From NCBI GenBank assembly GCA_964058805.1, contig CAXKVV010000909.1, forward strand, positions 1 through 35,939: DNA of 35,939 nt. Reading direction: 5' to 3'. The notes below the pieces were generated by a model. It was given only the letters and a program-made list of their open reading frames with translations, made no database searches and had not been told where the DNA came from. Below, piece after piece: positions 16,606 through 28,883 of the stretch (position 1 is its first letter; every line of letters begins with the position of its first letter). A program made the translations under genes and the position numbers. Source of the DNA: Schoenoplectus triqueter. Taxonomy: Eukaryota; Streptophyta; Magnoliopsida; Poales; Cyperaceae.

Positions 16606-19600
16606 GTTGTCATGTTTTGCGCGCCCGGACTCATTTTCGGCGGTACCGAGGGCGTCGGGTCCCGTTTTCATGTTTTGCGCGCCCGGACTCATTTTCGGCG
16701 GTACCGAGGGCGTCGGGTCCCGTTTTCATGTTTTGCGCGCCCGGACTCATTTTCGACGGTAACGAGGGCGCCGGGTCCCGTTTTCATGTTTTGCGCGCCC
16801 GGACTCATTTTCGGCGTTACCGAGGGCGTCGGGTCCCGTTGTCATGTTTTGCGCGCCCGGACTCATTTTCGGCGGAACCGAGGGCGTCGGGTCCCGTTTT
16901 CATGTTTTGCGCGCCCGGACTCGTTTTCGGCGGTACCGTGGGCGTCGGGTCTCGTTTCCATGATTTGCGCGCCGGACTCGTTTTCGACGGTACCGAGGGC
17001 CTCGGATCCAATTTCCAAGTTTTGCGCGCTCGGACTCGTTTTCGGCGGTACCGAGGGCGTCGTGTCTCGTTTTCTTCTTTTGCGCGTCCGGACTAGTTTT
17101 CAGTGGTAACGAGGGCGTCGGGTCGCGTTTTCATGTTTTGCGCGCCCGGACTCGTTTTTGGCGGTACCGAGGGCGTCGGTTCCCTTTTTAATGTTTTGCG
17201 CGCCCGGACTCGTTTTCGGCGGTCTCGAAGGTGTTAGGTCCCGTTTTCGGCGGTACGGAGTGTGTCGTGTCACATTTTCTAGTTTTGCGCGCCCGAACTC
17301 ATTTTTGGCGGTACCGAGGGCGTCTGGTCCTGTTTTCATGTTTTGCGCGCCCGGACTCGTTTTCGGCGATACCGAGGGCGTCGGGTCCCGTTTTCATGTT
17401 TTGCGCCCTCGGACTCGTTTTCGGCGGTACTGAGGGCGTCGGGTCCCGTTTTCATGTTTTGCGCGCCCGGACTCATTTTCGGCGGTACCGAGGGCGTCGG
17501 ATCCCGTTTTCATGTTTTGCGTGCCCGGACTCATTATCGGCGGTACCGAGGGCGTCGGGTCCCGTTTTCATGTTTTGCGCGCCCGGACTCGTTTTCGCCG
17601 GTACCGAGGGCGTCCGTTCCCGTTTTCATGTTTTGCGCGCCCGGACTCGTTTTCGGCGCTACCAAGGGCGTCGGGTCCCGTTTTCATGTTTTGCGCGCCC
17701 GGACTCGTTTTCGGCAGTACCGAGGGCGTCGAGTCCCGTTTTCACGTTTTGCGCGCCCGGACTCGTTTTCGGCGGTACCGAGGGCGTTGTGTCTGATTTT
17801 CATGTTTTGCGCGGCCGGACTTGTTATCGGCGGTACCGAGGGCGTCGGACCTCGTTTTCATGTTTTGGGCTTCCGGACTCGTTTTCGGCGGTACCGAGCT
17901 CGTCGGGATTCCGTTTGCATGTTTTGCGCGCCCGGACTCGTTTTCGGCGGTACCGAGGGCGTCGGGTCTCGTTTCCATGATTTGCGCGCCAAGACTCATT
18001 TTCGACGGAACCGAGGGTCTCGGATTCAATTTCCAAGTTTTGCGCGCCTGGACTCGATTTCGGCGGTACCGAGGGCGTCGTGTCTCGTTTTCTTCTTTTG
18101 CGCCCCCGGACTAGTTTTCGGCGGTAACGAGGGCGTCGGGTCGCGTTTTCATGTTTTGCGCGCCCGGACTCGTTTTCGGCGGTACCGAGAGCGTCGGTTC
18201 CCGTTTTAATGTTTTGCACGCCCGGACTCGTTTTCGGCGGTCTCGAAGGCGTCAGGTCCCGTTTTCATGTTTTGCGCGCCTGGACTCATTTTCGGCGGAA
18301 CCGAGGGCGTCGGGTCCCGTTTTCATGTTTTGCGCGCCCGGACTCGTTTTCGGCAGTACCGTGGGCGTCGGGTCTCGTTTCCATGATTTGCACGCCGGAC
18401 TCGTTTTCGACGGTACCGAGGGCCTCGGATCCAGTTTCCAAGTTTTGCGCGCTCGGACTCGTTTTCGGCGGTACCGAGGGCGTCGGGATTCCGTTTGCAT
18501 GTTTTGCGCGCCCGGACTCGTTTTCGGCAGTACCGAGGGCGTCGGGTCTCGTTTCCATGATTTGCGCGCCAAGACTCGTTTTCGACGGAACCGAGGGTCT
18601 CGGATTCAATTTCCAAGTTTTGCGCGCCTGGACTCGATTTCGGCGGTACCGAGGGCGTCGTGTCTCGTTTTCTTCTTTTGCGTCCCCGGACTAGTTTTCG
18701 GCGGTAACGAGGGCGTCGGGTCGCGTTTTCATGTTTTGCGCGCCCGGACTCGTTTTCGGCGGTACCGAGGGCGTCGGTTCCCGTTTTAATGTTTTGCACG
18801 CCCGGACTCGTTTTCGGCGGTCTCGAAGGCGTCAGGTCCCGTTTTCGGCGGTACCGAGGGCGTCGTGTCGCATTTTGTTGTTTTGCGCGCCCGAACTCAT
18901 TTTCGGGGGTACGAGGGCGTCGGGTCCCGTTTTCATGTTTTGCGCGCCCGGACTCATTTTCGGCGGTACCGAGGGCGTCGGGTCCCGTTGTCATGTTTTG
19001 CGCGCCCGGACTCATTTTCGGCGGTACCGAGGGCGTCGGGTCCCGTTTTCATGTTTTGCGCGCCCGGACTCATTTTCGGCGGTACCGAGGGCGTCGGGTC
19101 CCGTTCCCATGTTTTGCGCGCCCGGACTCATTTTCGGCTGTACGGAGGGCGTCGGGTCCCGTTTTCATGTTTTACGCGCCCGGACTCATTTTCGGCGGTA
19201 CCGAGGGCGTCAGGTCCCGTTTTCATGTTTTGCGCGCTCGGACTCGTTTTCGGCGCTACCGAGGGCGTTGGGTCCCGTTTTGACGTTTTGCGCGCCCGGA
19301 CTCGTTTTCGGCGATACCGAGGGCGACGGGTCCCGTTTTCAGGTTTTGCGCGCCCGGATTCATTTTCGGCTGTCTCGAAGGCGTCGGGTCTCGTTTTCGG
19401 CGGTACAGAGGGCGTCGTGTCTGATTTTCATGTTTTGCGCGCCCGGACTCGTTTTCGGCAGTACCGAGGGCTTCGGTCCCTATTTTATTTTTTTGCGCGC
19501 CCGGACTCGTTTTCGGCGGTCTCGAAAGCGTCAGGTCCCGTTTTCGGCGGTACCGAGGCCGTCGTGTCGCATTTTGTTGTTTTGCGCGCCCGAACTCATT

Positions 19601-19795
19601 TTCGGGGGTACCGAGGGCGTCGGGTCCCGTTTTCATGTTTTGCGCGCTCGGACTCATTTTCGGCGGTACCGAGGGCGTCGGGTCCCGTTTTCATGTTTTG
19701 CGCGCCCGGACTCATTTTCGGCGGTACCGAGGGCGTCGGGTCCCGTTTTCATGTTTTGCGCGCCCGGACTCATTTTCGGCGGTACCGAGGGCGTC

Positions 19796-22700
19796 GGGTC
19801 CCGTTTTCATGTTTTGCGCGCCCGGACTTATTTTCGACGGAACCGAGGGCGTCGGGTCCCGTTTTCATGTTTTGCGCGCCCTGACTCGTTTTCGGCGGTA
19901 CCGTGGGCGTCGGGTCTCGTTTCCATGATTTGCGCGCCGGACTCGTTTTCGACGGTACCGAGGGCCACGGATCCAGTTTCCAAGTTTTGCGCGCTCGGAC
20001 TCGTTTTCGGCGGTACCGAGGGCGTCGTGTCTCATTTTCTCCTTTTGCGCGTCCGGACTAGTTTTCAGTGGTAACGAGGGCGTCGGGTCGCGTTTTCATG
20101 TTTTGCGCGCCCGGACTCGTTTTAGGCGGTACCGAGGGCGTCGGTTCCCTTTTTAATGTTTTGCGCGCCCGGACTCGTTTTCGGCGGTCTCGAAGGTGTT
20201 AGGTCCCGTTTTCGGCGGTACGGACTGTGTCGTGTCACATTTTCTAGTTTTGCGCGCCCGAACTCATTTTTGGCGGTACCGAGGGCGTCGGGTCCTGCTT
20301 TCATGTTTTACGCGCCCGGACTCGTTTTCGGCGATACCGAGGGCGTCGGGTCCCGTTTTCATGTTTTGCGCCCTCGGACTCGTTTTCGGCGGTACTGAGG
20401 GCGTCGGGTCCCGTTTTCATGTTTTGCGCGCCCGGACTCATTTTCGGCGGTACCGAGGGCGTCGGATCCCGTTTTCACGTTTTGCGCGCCCGGACTCATT
20501 ATCGGCGGTACCGAGGACGTCGGGTCCTGTTTTCATGTTTTGCGCGCCCGGACTCATTTTCGGCGGTAACGAGGGCGTCGGGTCCCGTTTTCATGTTTTG
20601 CGCGCCCGGACTCATTTTCGGCGGTACCGAGGGCGTCGTGTCCCGTTGTCATTTTTTGCGCGCCCGGACTCATTTTCGGCGGTACCGAGGGCGTCGGGTC
20701 CCGTTTTCATGTTTTGCGCGCCCGGACTCATTTTCGGCGGTACCGAGGGCGTCGGGTCCCGTTTTCATGTTTTGCGCGCCCGGACTCATTTTCGGCGGAA
20801 CCGAGGGCGTCGGGTCCCGTTTTCATGTTTTACGCGCCCGGACTCGTTTTCGGCGGTACCGAGGGCGTCGGGTCTCGTTTCCATGATTTGCGCGCCGGAC
20901 TCGTTTTCGACGGTACCGAGGGCCTCGGATCCAGTTTCCAAGTTTTGCGCGCTCGGACTCGTTTTCGGCGGTACCGAGGGCGTCGTGTCTCGTTTTCTTC
21001 TTTTGCGCGTCCGGACTAGTTTTCAGTGGTAACGAGGGCGTCGGGTCGCGTTTTCATGTTTTGCGCCCGGACTCGTTTTCGGCGGTACCGAGGGCGTCGG
21101 TTCCCGTTTTAATGTTTTGCGCGCCCGGACTCGTTTTCGGCGGTTTCGAAGGTGTTAGGTCCTGTTTTCGGCGGTACGGAGTGTGTCGTGTCACATTTTC
21201 TAGTTTTGCGCGCCCGAACTCATTTTTGGCGGTACCGAGGGCGTCGGGTCCTGTTTTCATGTTTTGCGCGCCCGGACTCGTTTTCGGCGATACCGAGGGC
21301 GTCGGGTCCCGTTTTCATGTTTTGCGCCCACGGACTCGTATTCGGCGGTACCGAGGGCGTCGGGTCCCGTTTTCATGTTTTGCGCGCCCGGACTCATTTT
21401 CGGCGGTACCGAGGGCGTCGGGTCCCGTTTTCATGTTTTGCGCGCCCGAACTCATTATCGACGGTACCGAGGGCGTCGGGTCCCGTTTTCATGTTTTGCG
21501 CGCCCGGACTCGTTTTCGCCGGTACCGAGGGCGTCCGTTCCCGTTTTCATGTTTTGCGCCCGGACTCGTTTTCGGCGCTACCAAGGGCGTCAGGTCCCGT
21601 TTTCATGTTTTGCGCGCCCGGACTCGTTTTCGGCTGTACCGAGGGCGTCGAGTCCCGTTTTCTCGTTTTGCGTGCCCGGACTCGTTTTCGGCGGTCTCGA
21701 AGGCGTCGGGTCTCGTTTTCGGCGGTACCGAGGGCGTCGTGTCTGATTTTCATGTTTTGCGCGCCCGGACTTGTTATCGGCGGTACCGAGGGCGTCGGGC
21801 CTCGTTTTCATGTTTTGGGCTTCCGGACTCGTTTTCGGCGGTACCGAGCTCGTCGGGATTCCGTTTGCATGTTTTGCGCGCCCGGACTCGTTTTCGGCGG
21901 TACCGAGGGCGTCGGGTCTCGTTTCCATGATTTGCGCGCCAAGACTCGTTTTCGACGGAACCGAGGGTCTCGGATCCAATTTCCAAGTTTTGCGCGCCCG
22001 GACTCGTTTTCGGCGGTACCGAGGGCGTCGTGTCTCGTTTTCTTCTTTTGCGCCCCCGGACTTGTTTTCGGCGGTAACGAGGGCGTCGGGTCGCGTTTTC
22101 ATGTTTTGCGCGCCCGGACTCATTTTCGGCGGTACCGAGGGCGTCGGTTCCCGTTTTAATGTTTTGCACGCCCGGACTCGTTTTCGGCGGTCTCGAAGGC
22201 GTCAGGTCCCGTTTTCGGCGGTACCGAGGGCGTCGTGTCGCATTTTGTTGTTTTGCGCGCCCGAACTCATTTTCGGGGGTACCGAGGGCGTCGGGTCCCG
22301 TTTTCATGTTTTGCGCGCCCGGACTCATTTTCGGCGGTACCGAGGGCGTCGGGTCCTGTTTTCATGTTTTGCGCGCCCGGACTCATTTTCGGCGGTAACG
22401 AGGGAGTCGGGTTCCGTTTTCATGTTTTGCGCGCCCGGACTCATCTTCGGCGGTACCGAGGGCGTCGGGTCCCGTTGTCATGTTTTGCGCGCCCGGACTC
22501 ATTTTCGGCGGTACCGAGGGCGTCGGGTCCCGTTTTCATGTTTTGCGCGCCCGGACTCATTTTCGGCGGTACCGAGGGCGTCGGGTCCCGTTCCCATGTT
22601 TTGCGCGCCCGAACTTATTTTCTGCGGTACCGAGGGCGTCGGGTCCCGTTTTCATGTTCTACGCGCCCGGACTCATTTTCGGCGGTACCGAGGGCGTCAG

Positions 22701-23290
22701 GTCCCGTTTTCATGTTTTGCGCGCCCGGACTCGTTTTCGGCGCTACCGAGGGCGTCGGGTCCCGTTTTCACGTTTTGCGCGCCCGGACTCGTTTTCGGCG
22801 ATACCGAGGGCGACGGGTCCCGTTTTCACGTTTTGCGCGCCCGGACTCATTTCCGGCTGTCTCGAAGGCGTCGGGTCTCGTTTTCGGCGGTACCGAGGGC
22901 GTCGTGTCTGATTTTCATGTTTTGCGCGCCCGGACTCGTTTTCGGCAGTACCGAGGGCGTCGGTTCCTGTTTTATTGTTTTGCGCGCCCGGACTCGTTTT
23001 CGGCGGTCTCGAAGGCGTCAGGTTCCGTTTTCGGCGGTACCGTGGGCGTCGTGTCGCATTTTGTTGTTTTGCGCGCCCGAACTCATTTTCGGGGGTACCG
23101 AGGGCGTCGGGTCCCGTTTTCATGTTTTGCGCGCCCGGACTCATTTTCGGCGGTACCGAGGGCGTCGGGTCCCGTTTACATGTTTTGCGCGCCCGAACTC
23201 ATTTTCGGCGGTACCGAGGGCGTCGGGTCCCGTTTTCATGTTTTGCGCGCCCGGACTCATTTTCGGCGGAACCTAGGGCGTCGGGTCCCG
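19796..23290 (+). repeat. satellite block duplication 1, right copy
   Basis: Partner of 11885-15383. It begins inside the array, with ordinary monomers to its left, so the array-edge block was copied inward, or the array edge was created by a break at this point in an older array. Confidence 0.85.
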
Positions 23291-25224
23291 TTTTCATGTT
23301 TTGCGCGCCCGGACTCGTTTTCGGCGGTACCGAGGGCGTCGGGTCTCGTTTCCATGATTTGCGCGCCGGACTCATTTTCGACGGTACAGAGGGCCTCGGA
23401 TCTAGTTTCCAAGTTTTGCGCGCTCGGACTCGTTTTCGGCTGTACCGAGGGCGTCGTGTCTCGTTTTCTTCTTTTCGCGTCCGGACTAGTTTTCAGTGGT
23501 AACGAGGGCGTCGGGTTGCGTTTTCATGTTTTGCGCGCCCGGACTCGTTTTCGGCGGTACCGAGGGCGTCGATTCCCGTTTTAATGTTTCGCGCGCCCGG
23601 ACTCGTTTTCGGCGATCTCGAAGGTGTTAGGTCCCGTTTTCGGTGGTACGGAGTGTGTCGTGTCACATTTTCTAGTTTTGCGCGCCCGAACTCATTTTTG
23701 GCGGTACCGAGGGCGTCGGGTCCTGTTTTCATGTTTTGCGCGCCCGGACTCGTTTTCGGCGATACCGAGGGCGTCTGGTCCCGTTTTCATGTTTTGCGCC
23801 CTCGGACTCGTTTTTGGCGGTACCGAGGGCGTCGGGTCCCGTTTTCATGTTTTGCGCGCCCGGACTCATTTTCGGCGGTACCGAGGGCGTCGGGTCCCGT
23901 TTTCATGTTTTGCGCGCCCGGACTCATTATCGGCGGTACCGAGGGCGTCGGGTCCCGTTTTCATGTTTTGCGCGCCCGGACTCGTTTTCGGCGCTACCAA
24001 GGGCGTCGGGTCCCGTTTTCATGTTTTGCGCGCCCGGACTCGTTTTCGGCAGTACCGAGGGCGTCGAGTCCCGTTTTCACGTTTTGCGCGCCCGGACTCG
24101 TTTTCGGCTGTCTCGAAGGCGTCGGGTCTCGTTTTCGGCGGTACCGAGGGCGTCGTGTCTGATTTTCATGTTTTGCGTGCCCGGACTTGTTATCGGCGGT
24201 ACCGAGGGCGTCGGGCCTCGTTTTCATGTTTTGGGCTTCCGGACTCGTTTTCGGCGGTACCGAGCTCGTCGGGATTCCGTTTGCATGTTTTGCGCGCCCG
24301 GACTCGTTTTCGGCGGTACCGAGGTCGTCGGGTCTCGTTTCCATGATTTGCGCGCCAAGACTCGTTTTCGACGGAACCGAGGGTCTCGGATCCAATTTCC
24401 AAGTTTTGCGCGCCCGGACTCGTTTTCGGCGGTACCGGGGGCGTCGTGTCTCGTTTTCTTCTTTTGCGCGTCCGGACTAGTTTTCAGTGGTAACGAGGGC
24501 GTCGGGTCGCGTTTTCATGTTTTGCGCGCCCGGACTCGTTTTCGGCGGTACCGAGGGCGTCGGTTCCCGTTTTAATGTTTTGCACGCCCGGACTCGTTTT
24601 CGGCGGTCTCGAAGGCGTCAGGTCCCGTTTTCGGCGGTACCGAGGGCGTCGTGTCGCATTTTGTTGTTTTCCGCGCCCGAACTCATTTTCGGGGGTACCG
24701 AGGGCGTCGGGTCCCGTTTTCATGTTTTGCGCGCCCGGACTCATTTTCGGCGGTACCGAGGGCGTCGGGTCCCGTTTTCATGTTTTGCGCGCCCGGACTC
24801 ATTTTCGGCGGTAACGAGGGCGTCGGGTCCCGTTTTCATGTTTTGCGCGCCCGGACTCATTTTCGGCGGTACGGAGGGCGTCGGGTCCCGTTGTCATATT
24901 TTGCGCGCCCGGACTCATTTTCGGCGGTACGGAGGGCGTCGGGTCCCGTTTTCATGTTTTGCGCGCCCGCACTCATTTTCGGCGGTACCGAGGGCGTCGG
25001 GTCCCGTTCCCATGTTTTGCGCGCCCGGACTCATTTTCTGCGGTACCGAGGGCGTCGGGTCCCGTTTTCATGTTTTACGCGCCCGGACTCATTTTCGGCG
25101 GTACCGAGGGCGTCCGGTCCCGTTTTAATCTTTTGCGCGCCCGGACTCGTTTTTGGCGCTACGGAGGGCGTCGGGTCCCGTTTTCACGTTTTGCGCGCCC
25201 GGACTCGTTTTCGGCGATACCGAG

Positions 25225-26169
25225 GGCGTCGAGTCCCGTTTTCACGTTTTGCGCGCCCGGACTCGTTTTCGGGGGTCTCGAAGGCGTCGGGTCTCGTTTT
25301 CGGCGGTACCGAGGGCGTCGTGTCTAATTTTCATGTTTTGCGCGCCCGGACTTGTTATCGGCGGTACCGAGGGCGTCGGGCCTCGTTTTCATGTTTTGGG
25401 CTTCCGGACTCGTTTTCGGCGGTACCGAGCTCGTCGGGATTCCGTTTGCATGTTTTGCGCGCCCGGACTCGTTTTCGGCGGTACCGAGGTCGTCGGGTCT
25501 CGTTTCCATGATTTGCGCGCCAAGACTCGTTTTCGACGGAACCGAGGGTCTCGAAACCAATTTCCAAGTTTTGCGCGCCCGGACTCGTTTTCGGCGGTAC
25601 CGAGGGCGTCGTGTCTCGTTTTCTTCTTTTGCGCCCCCGGACTAGTTTTCGGCGGTAACGAGGGCGTCCGGTCGCGTTTTCATTTTTTGCGCGCCCGGAC
25701 TCGTTTTCGGCGGTACCGAGGGCGTCGGTTCCCGTCTTAATGTTTTGCACGCCCGGACTCGTTTCGGCGGTCTCGAAGGTGTCAGGTCCCGTTTTCGGCG
25801 GTACCGAGGGCGTCGTGTCGCATTTTGTTGTTTTGCGCGCCCGGACTCATTTTCTGCGGTACCGAGGGCGTCGGGTCCCGTTTTCATGTTTTGCGCGCCC
25901 GGACTCATTTTCGGTGGTAACGAGGGCGTCGGGTCCCGTTTTCATGTTTTGCGCGCCCGGACTCATTTTCGGCGGTACCGAGGGCGTCGGGTCCCGTTGT
26001 CATGTTTTGCGCGCCCGGACTCATTTTCGGCGGTACCGACGGCGTCGGGTCCCGTTTTCATGTTTTGCGCGCCCGGACTCATTTTCGGCGGTAACGAGGG
26101 CGTCGGGTCCCGTTTTCATGTTTTGCGCGCCCGGACTCATTTTCGGCGGTACGGAGGGCGTCGGGTCCC
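25225..26169 (+). repeat. satellite block duplication 2, right copy
   Basis: Partner of 15660-16605. It ends where block 3 begins, suggesting that block edges are preferred exchange points. Confidence 0.75.
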
Positions 26170-28883
26170 GTTTTAATGTTTTGCACGCCCGGACTCGTTT
26201 TCGGCGGTCTCGAAGGTGTTAGGTCCCGTTTTTGGCGGTACGGAGTGTGTCGTGTCACATTTTCTAGTTTTGCGCGCCCGATCTCATTTTCGGCGGTACC
26301 GAGGGCGTCGGGTCCTGTTTTCATGTTTTGCGCGCCCGGACTCTATTTCGGCGATACCGAGGGCGTCGGGTCCCGTTTTCATGTTTTGCGCCCTCGGACT
26401 CGTTTTCGGCGGTACCGAGGGCGTCGGGTCCCGTTTTCATGTTTTGCGCGCCCGGACTCATTTTCGGCGGTACCGAGGGCGTCGGGTCCCGTTTTCATGT
26501 TTTGCGCGCCCGGACTCGTTTTCGCCGGTACCGAGGGCGTCCGTTCCCGTTTTCATGTTTTGCGCGCCCGGACTCGTTTTCGGCGCTACCAAGGGCGTCG
26601 GGTCCCGTTTTCATGTTTTGCGCACCCGGACTCATTTTCGGCGGTACCGAGGTTGTCGGGTCCCGTTTTCATGTTTTGCGCGCCCGGACTCATTTTCGGC
26701 GGTAACGAGGGCGTCGGGTCCCGTTTTCATGTTTTGCGCGCCCGGACTCATTTTCGGCGGTACGGAGGGCGTCGGGTCCCGTTGCCATGTTTTGCGCGCC
26801 CGGACTCATTTTCGGCGGTACCGAGGGCGTCGGGTCCCGTTTTCATGTTTTGCGCGCCCGGACTCATTTTCGGCGCTTCCGAGGGCGTCGGGTCCCGTTC
26901 CCATGTTTTGCGCGCCCGGACTCATTTTCTGCGGTACCGAGGGCGTCGGGTCCCGTTTTCATGTTTTACGCGCCCGGACTCATTTTCGGCGGTACCGAGG
27001 GCGTCCGGTCCCGTTTTCATGTTTTGCGCGCCTGGACTCGTTTTCGGCGCTACCGAGGGCGTCGGGTCCCGTTTTCACGTTTTGCGCGCCCGGACTCGTT
27101 TTCGGCGCTACCGAGGGCGTCGGGTCCCGTTTTCACGTTTTGCGCGCCCGGACTCGTTTTCGGCGCTACCGAGGGCGTCGGGTCCCGTTTTCACGTTTTG
27201 CGCGCCCGGACTCGTTTTCGGCGCTACCGAGGGCGACGGGTCCCGTTTTCACGTTTTGCGCGCCCGGACTCATTTTCGGCTGTCTCGAAGGCGTCGGGTC
27301 TCGTTTTTGGCGGTACCGAGGGCGTCGTGTCTGATTTTCATGTTTTGCGCGCCCGGACTCGTTTTCGGCGGTGTCGAAGGCGTCAGGTTCCGTTTTCGGC
27401 GGTATCGAGGGCGGTGTCGCATTTTGTTGTTTTTCGCGCCCGAACTCATTTTCGGGGGTACCGAGGGCGTCGGGTCCCGTTTTCATGTTTTGCTCGCCCG
27501 GACTCATTTTCGGCGGTACCGAGGGCGTCGGGTCCCGTTTTCATGTTTTGCGCGCCCGGACTCATTTTCGGCGGTAACGAGGGCGTCGGGTCCCGTTTTC
27601 ATGTTTTGCGCTCCCAGACTCATTTTCGGCGGAACCGAGTGCGTCGGGTCCCGTTTTCATGTTTTGCGCGCCCGGACTCGTTTTCGGCGGTACCGAGGGC
27701 GTCGGGTCTCGTTTCCATGATTTGCGCACCCGGACTCGTTTTCGACTGTACCGAGGGCCTCAGATCCAGTTTCCAAGTTTTGCGCTCTTAGACTCGTTTT
27801 CGGCGGTACCGAGGGCGTCGTGACTCGTTTTCTTCTTTTGCGCGTCCGGACTAGTTTTCAGTGGTAACGAGGGCGTCGGGTCGCGTTTTCATGTTTTGCG
27901 CGCCCGGACTCGTTTTCGGCGGTACCGAGGGCGTCGGTTCCCGTTTTAATGTTTTGCGCACCCGGACTCGTTTTCGGCGGTCTCGAAGGTGTTAGGTCCC
28001 GTTTTCGGCGGTACGGAGTGTGTCGTGTCACATTTTCTAGTTTTGCGCGCCCGAACTCATTTTCGGCGGTACTGAGGGCGTCGGGTCCTGTTTTCATGTT
28101 TTGCGCGCCCGGACTCTATTTCGGCGATACCGAGGGCGTCGGGTCCCGTTTTCATGTTTTGCGCCCTCGGACTCGTTTTCGGCGGTACCGAGGGAGTCGG
28201 GTCCCGTTTTCATGTTTTGCGCGCCCGGAGTCATTTTCGGCGGTACCGAGGGCGTCGGGTCCTGTTTTCATGTTTTGCGCGCCCGGACTCGTTTTCGCCG
28301 GTACCGAGGGCGTCCGTTCCCGTTTTCATGTTTTGCGCGCCCGGACTCGTTTTCGGCGCTACCAAGGGCGTCGGGTCCCGTTTTCATGTTTTGCGCGCCC
28401 GGACTCGTTTTCGGAAGTATCGAGGGCGTCGAGTCCCGTTTTCACGTTTTGCGCGCCCGGACTCGTTTTCGGCGGTACCGAGGGCGTCGTGTCTGATTTT
28501 CATGTTTTGCGCGCCCGGACTTGTTATCGGCGGTACCGAGGGCGTCGGGCCTCGTTTTCATGTTTTGGGCTTCCGGACTCGTTTTCGGCGGTACCGAGCT
28601 CGTCGGGATTCCGTTTGCATGTTTTGCGCGCCCGGACTCGTTTTCGGCGGTACCGAGGGCGTCGGGTCTCGTTTCCATGATTTGCGCGCCAAGACTCGTT
28701 TTCGACGGAACCGAGGGTCTCGGATCCAATTTCCAAGTTTTGCGCGCCCGGACTCGTTTTCGGCGGTACCGAGGGCGTCGTGTCTCGTTTTCTTCTTTTG
28801 CGCCCCCGGACTAGTTTTCGGCGGTAACGAGGGCGTCGGGTCGCGTTTTCATGTTTTGCGCGCCCGGACTCGTTTTCGGCGGT
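26170..28883 (+). repeat. satellite block duplication 3, left copy (2.7 kb)
   Basis: Matches 32949-35606 at offset 6779, changing to 6723 after this copy's extra 58-bp monomer (four successive GGCGCTACCGAG monomers at 27040-27235 against three) and a 2-nt deletion near 27412. The 243-codon frames 27949-28680 and 34672-35403 differ at only two residues. Confidence 0.85.
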
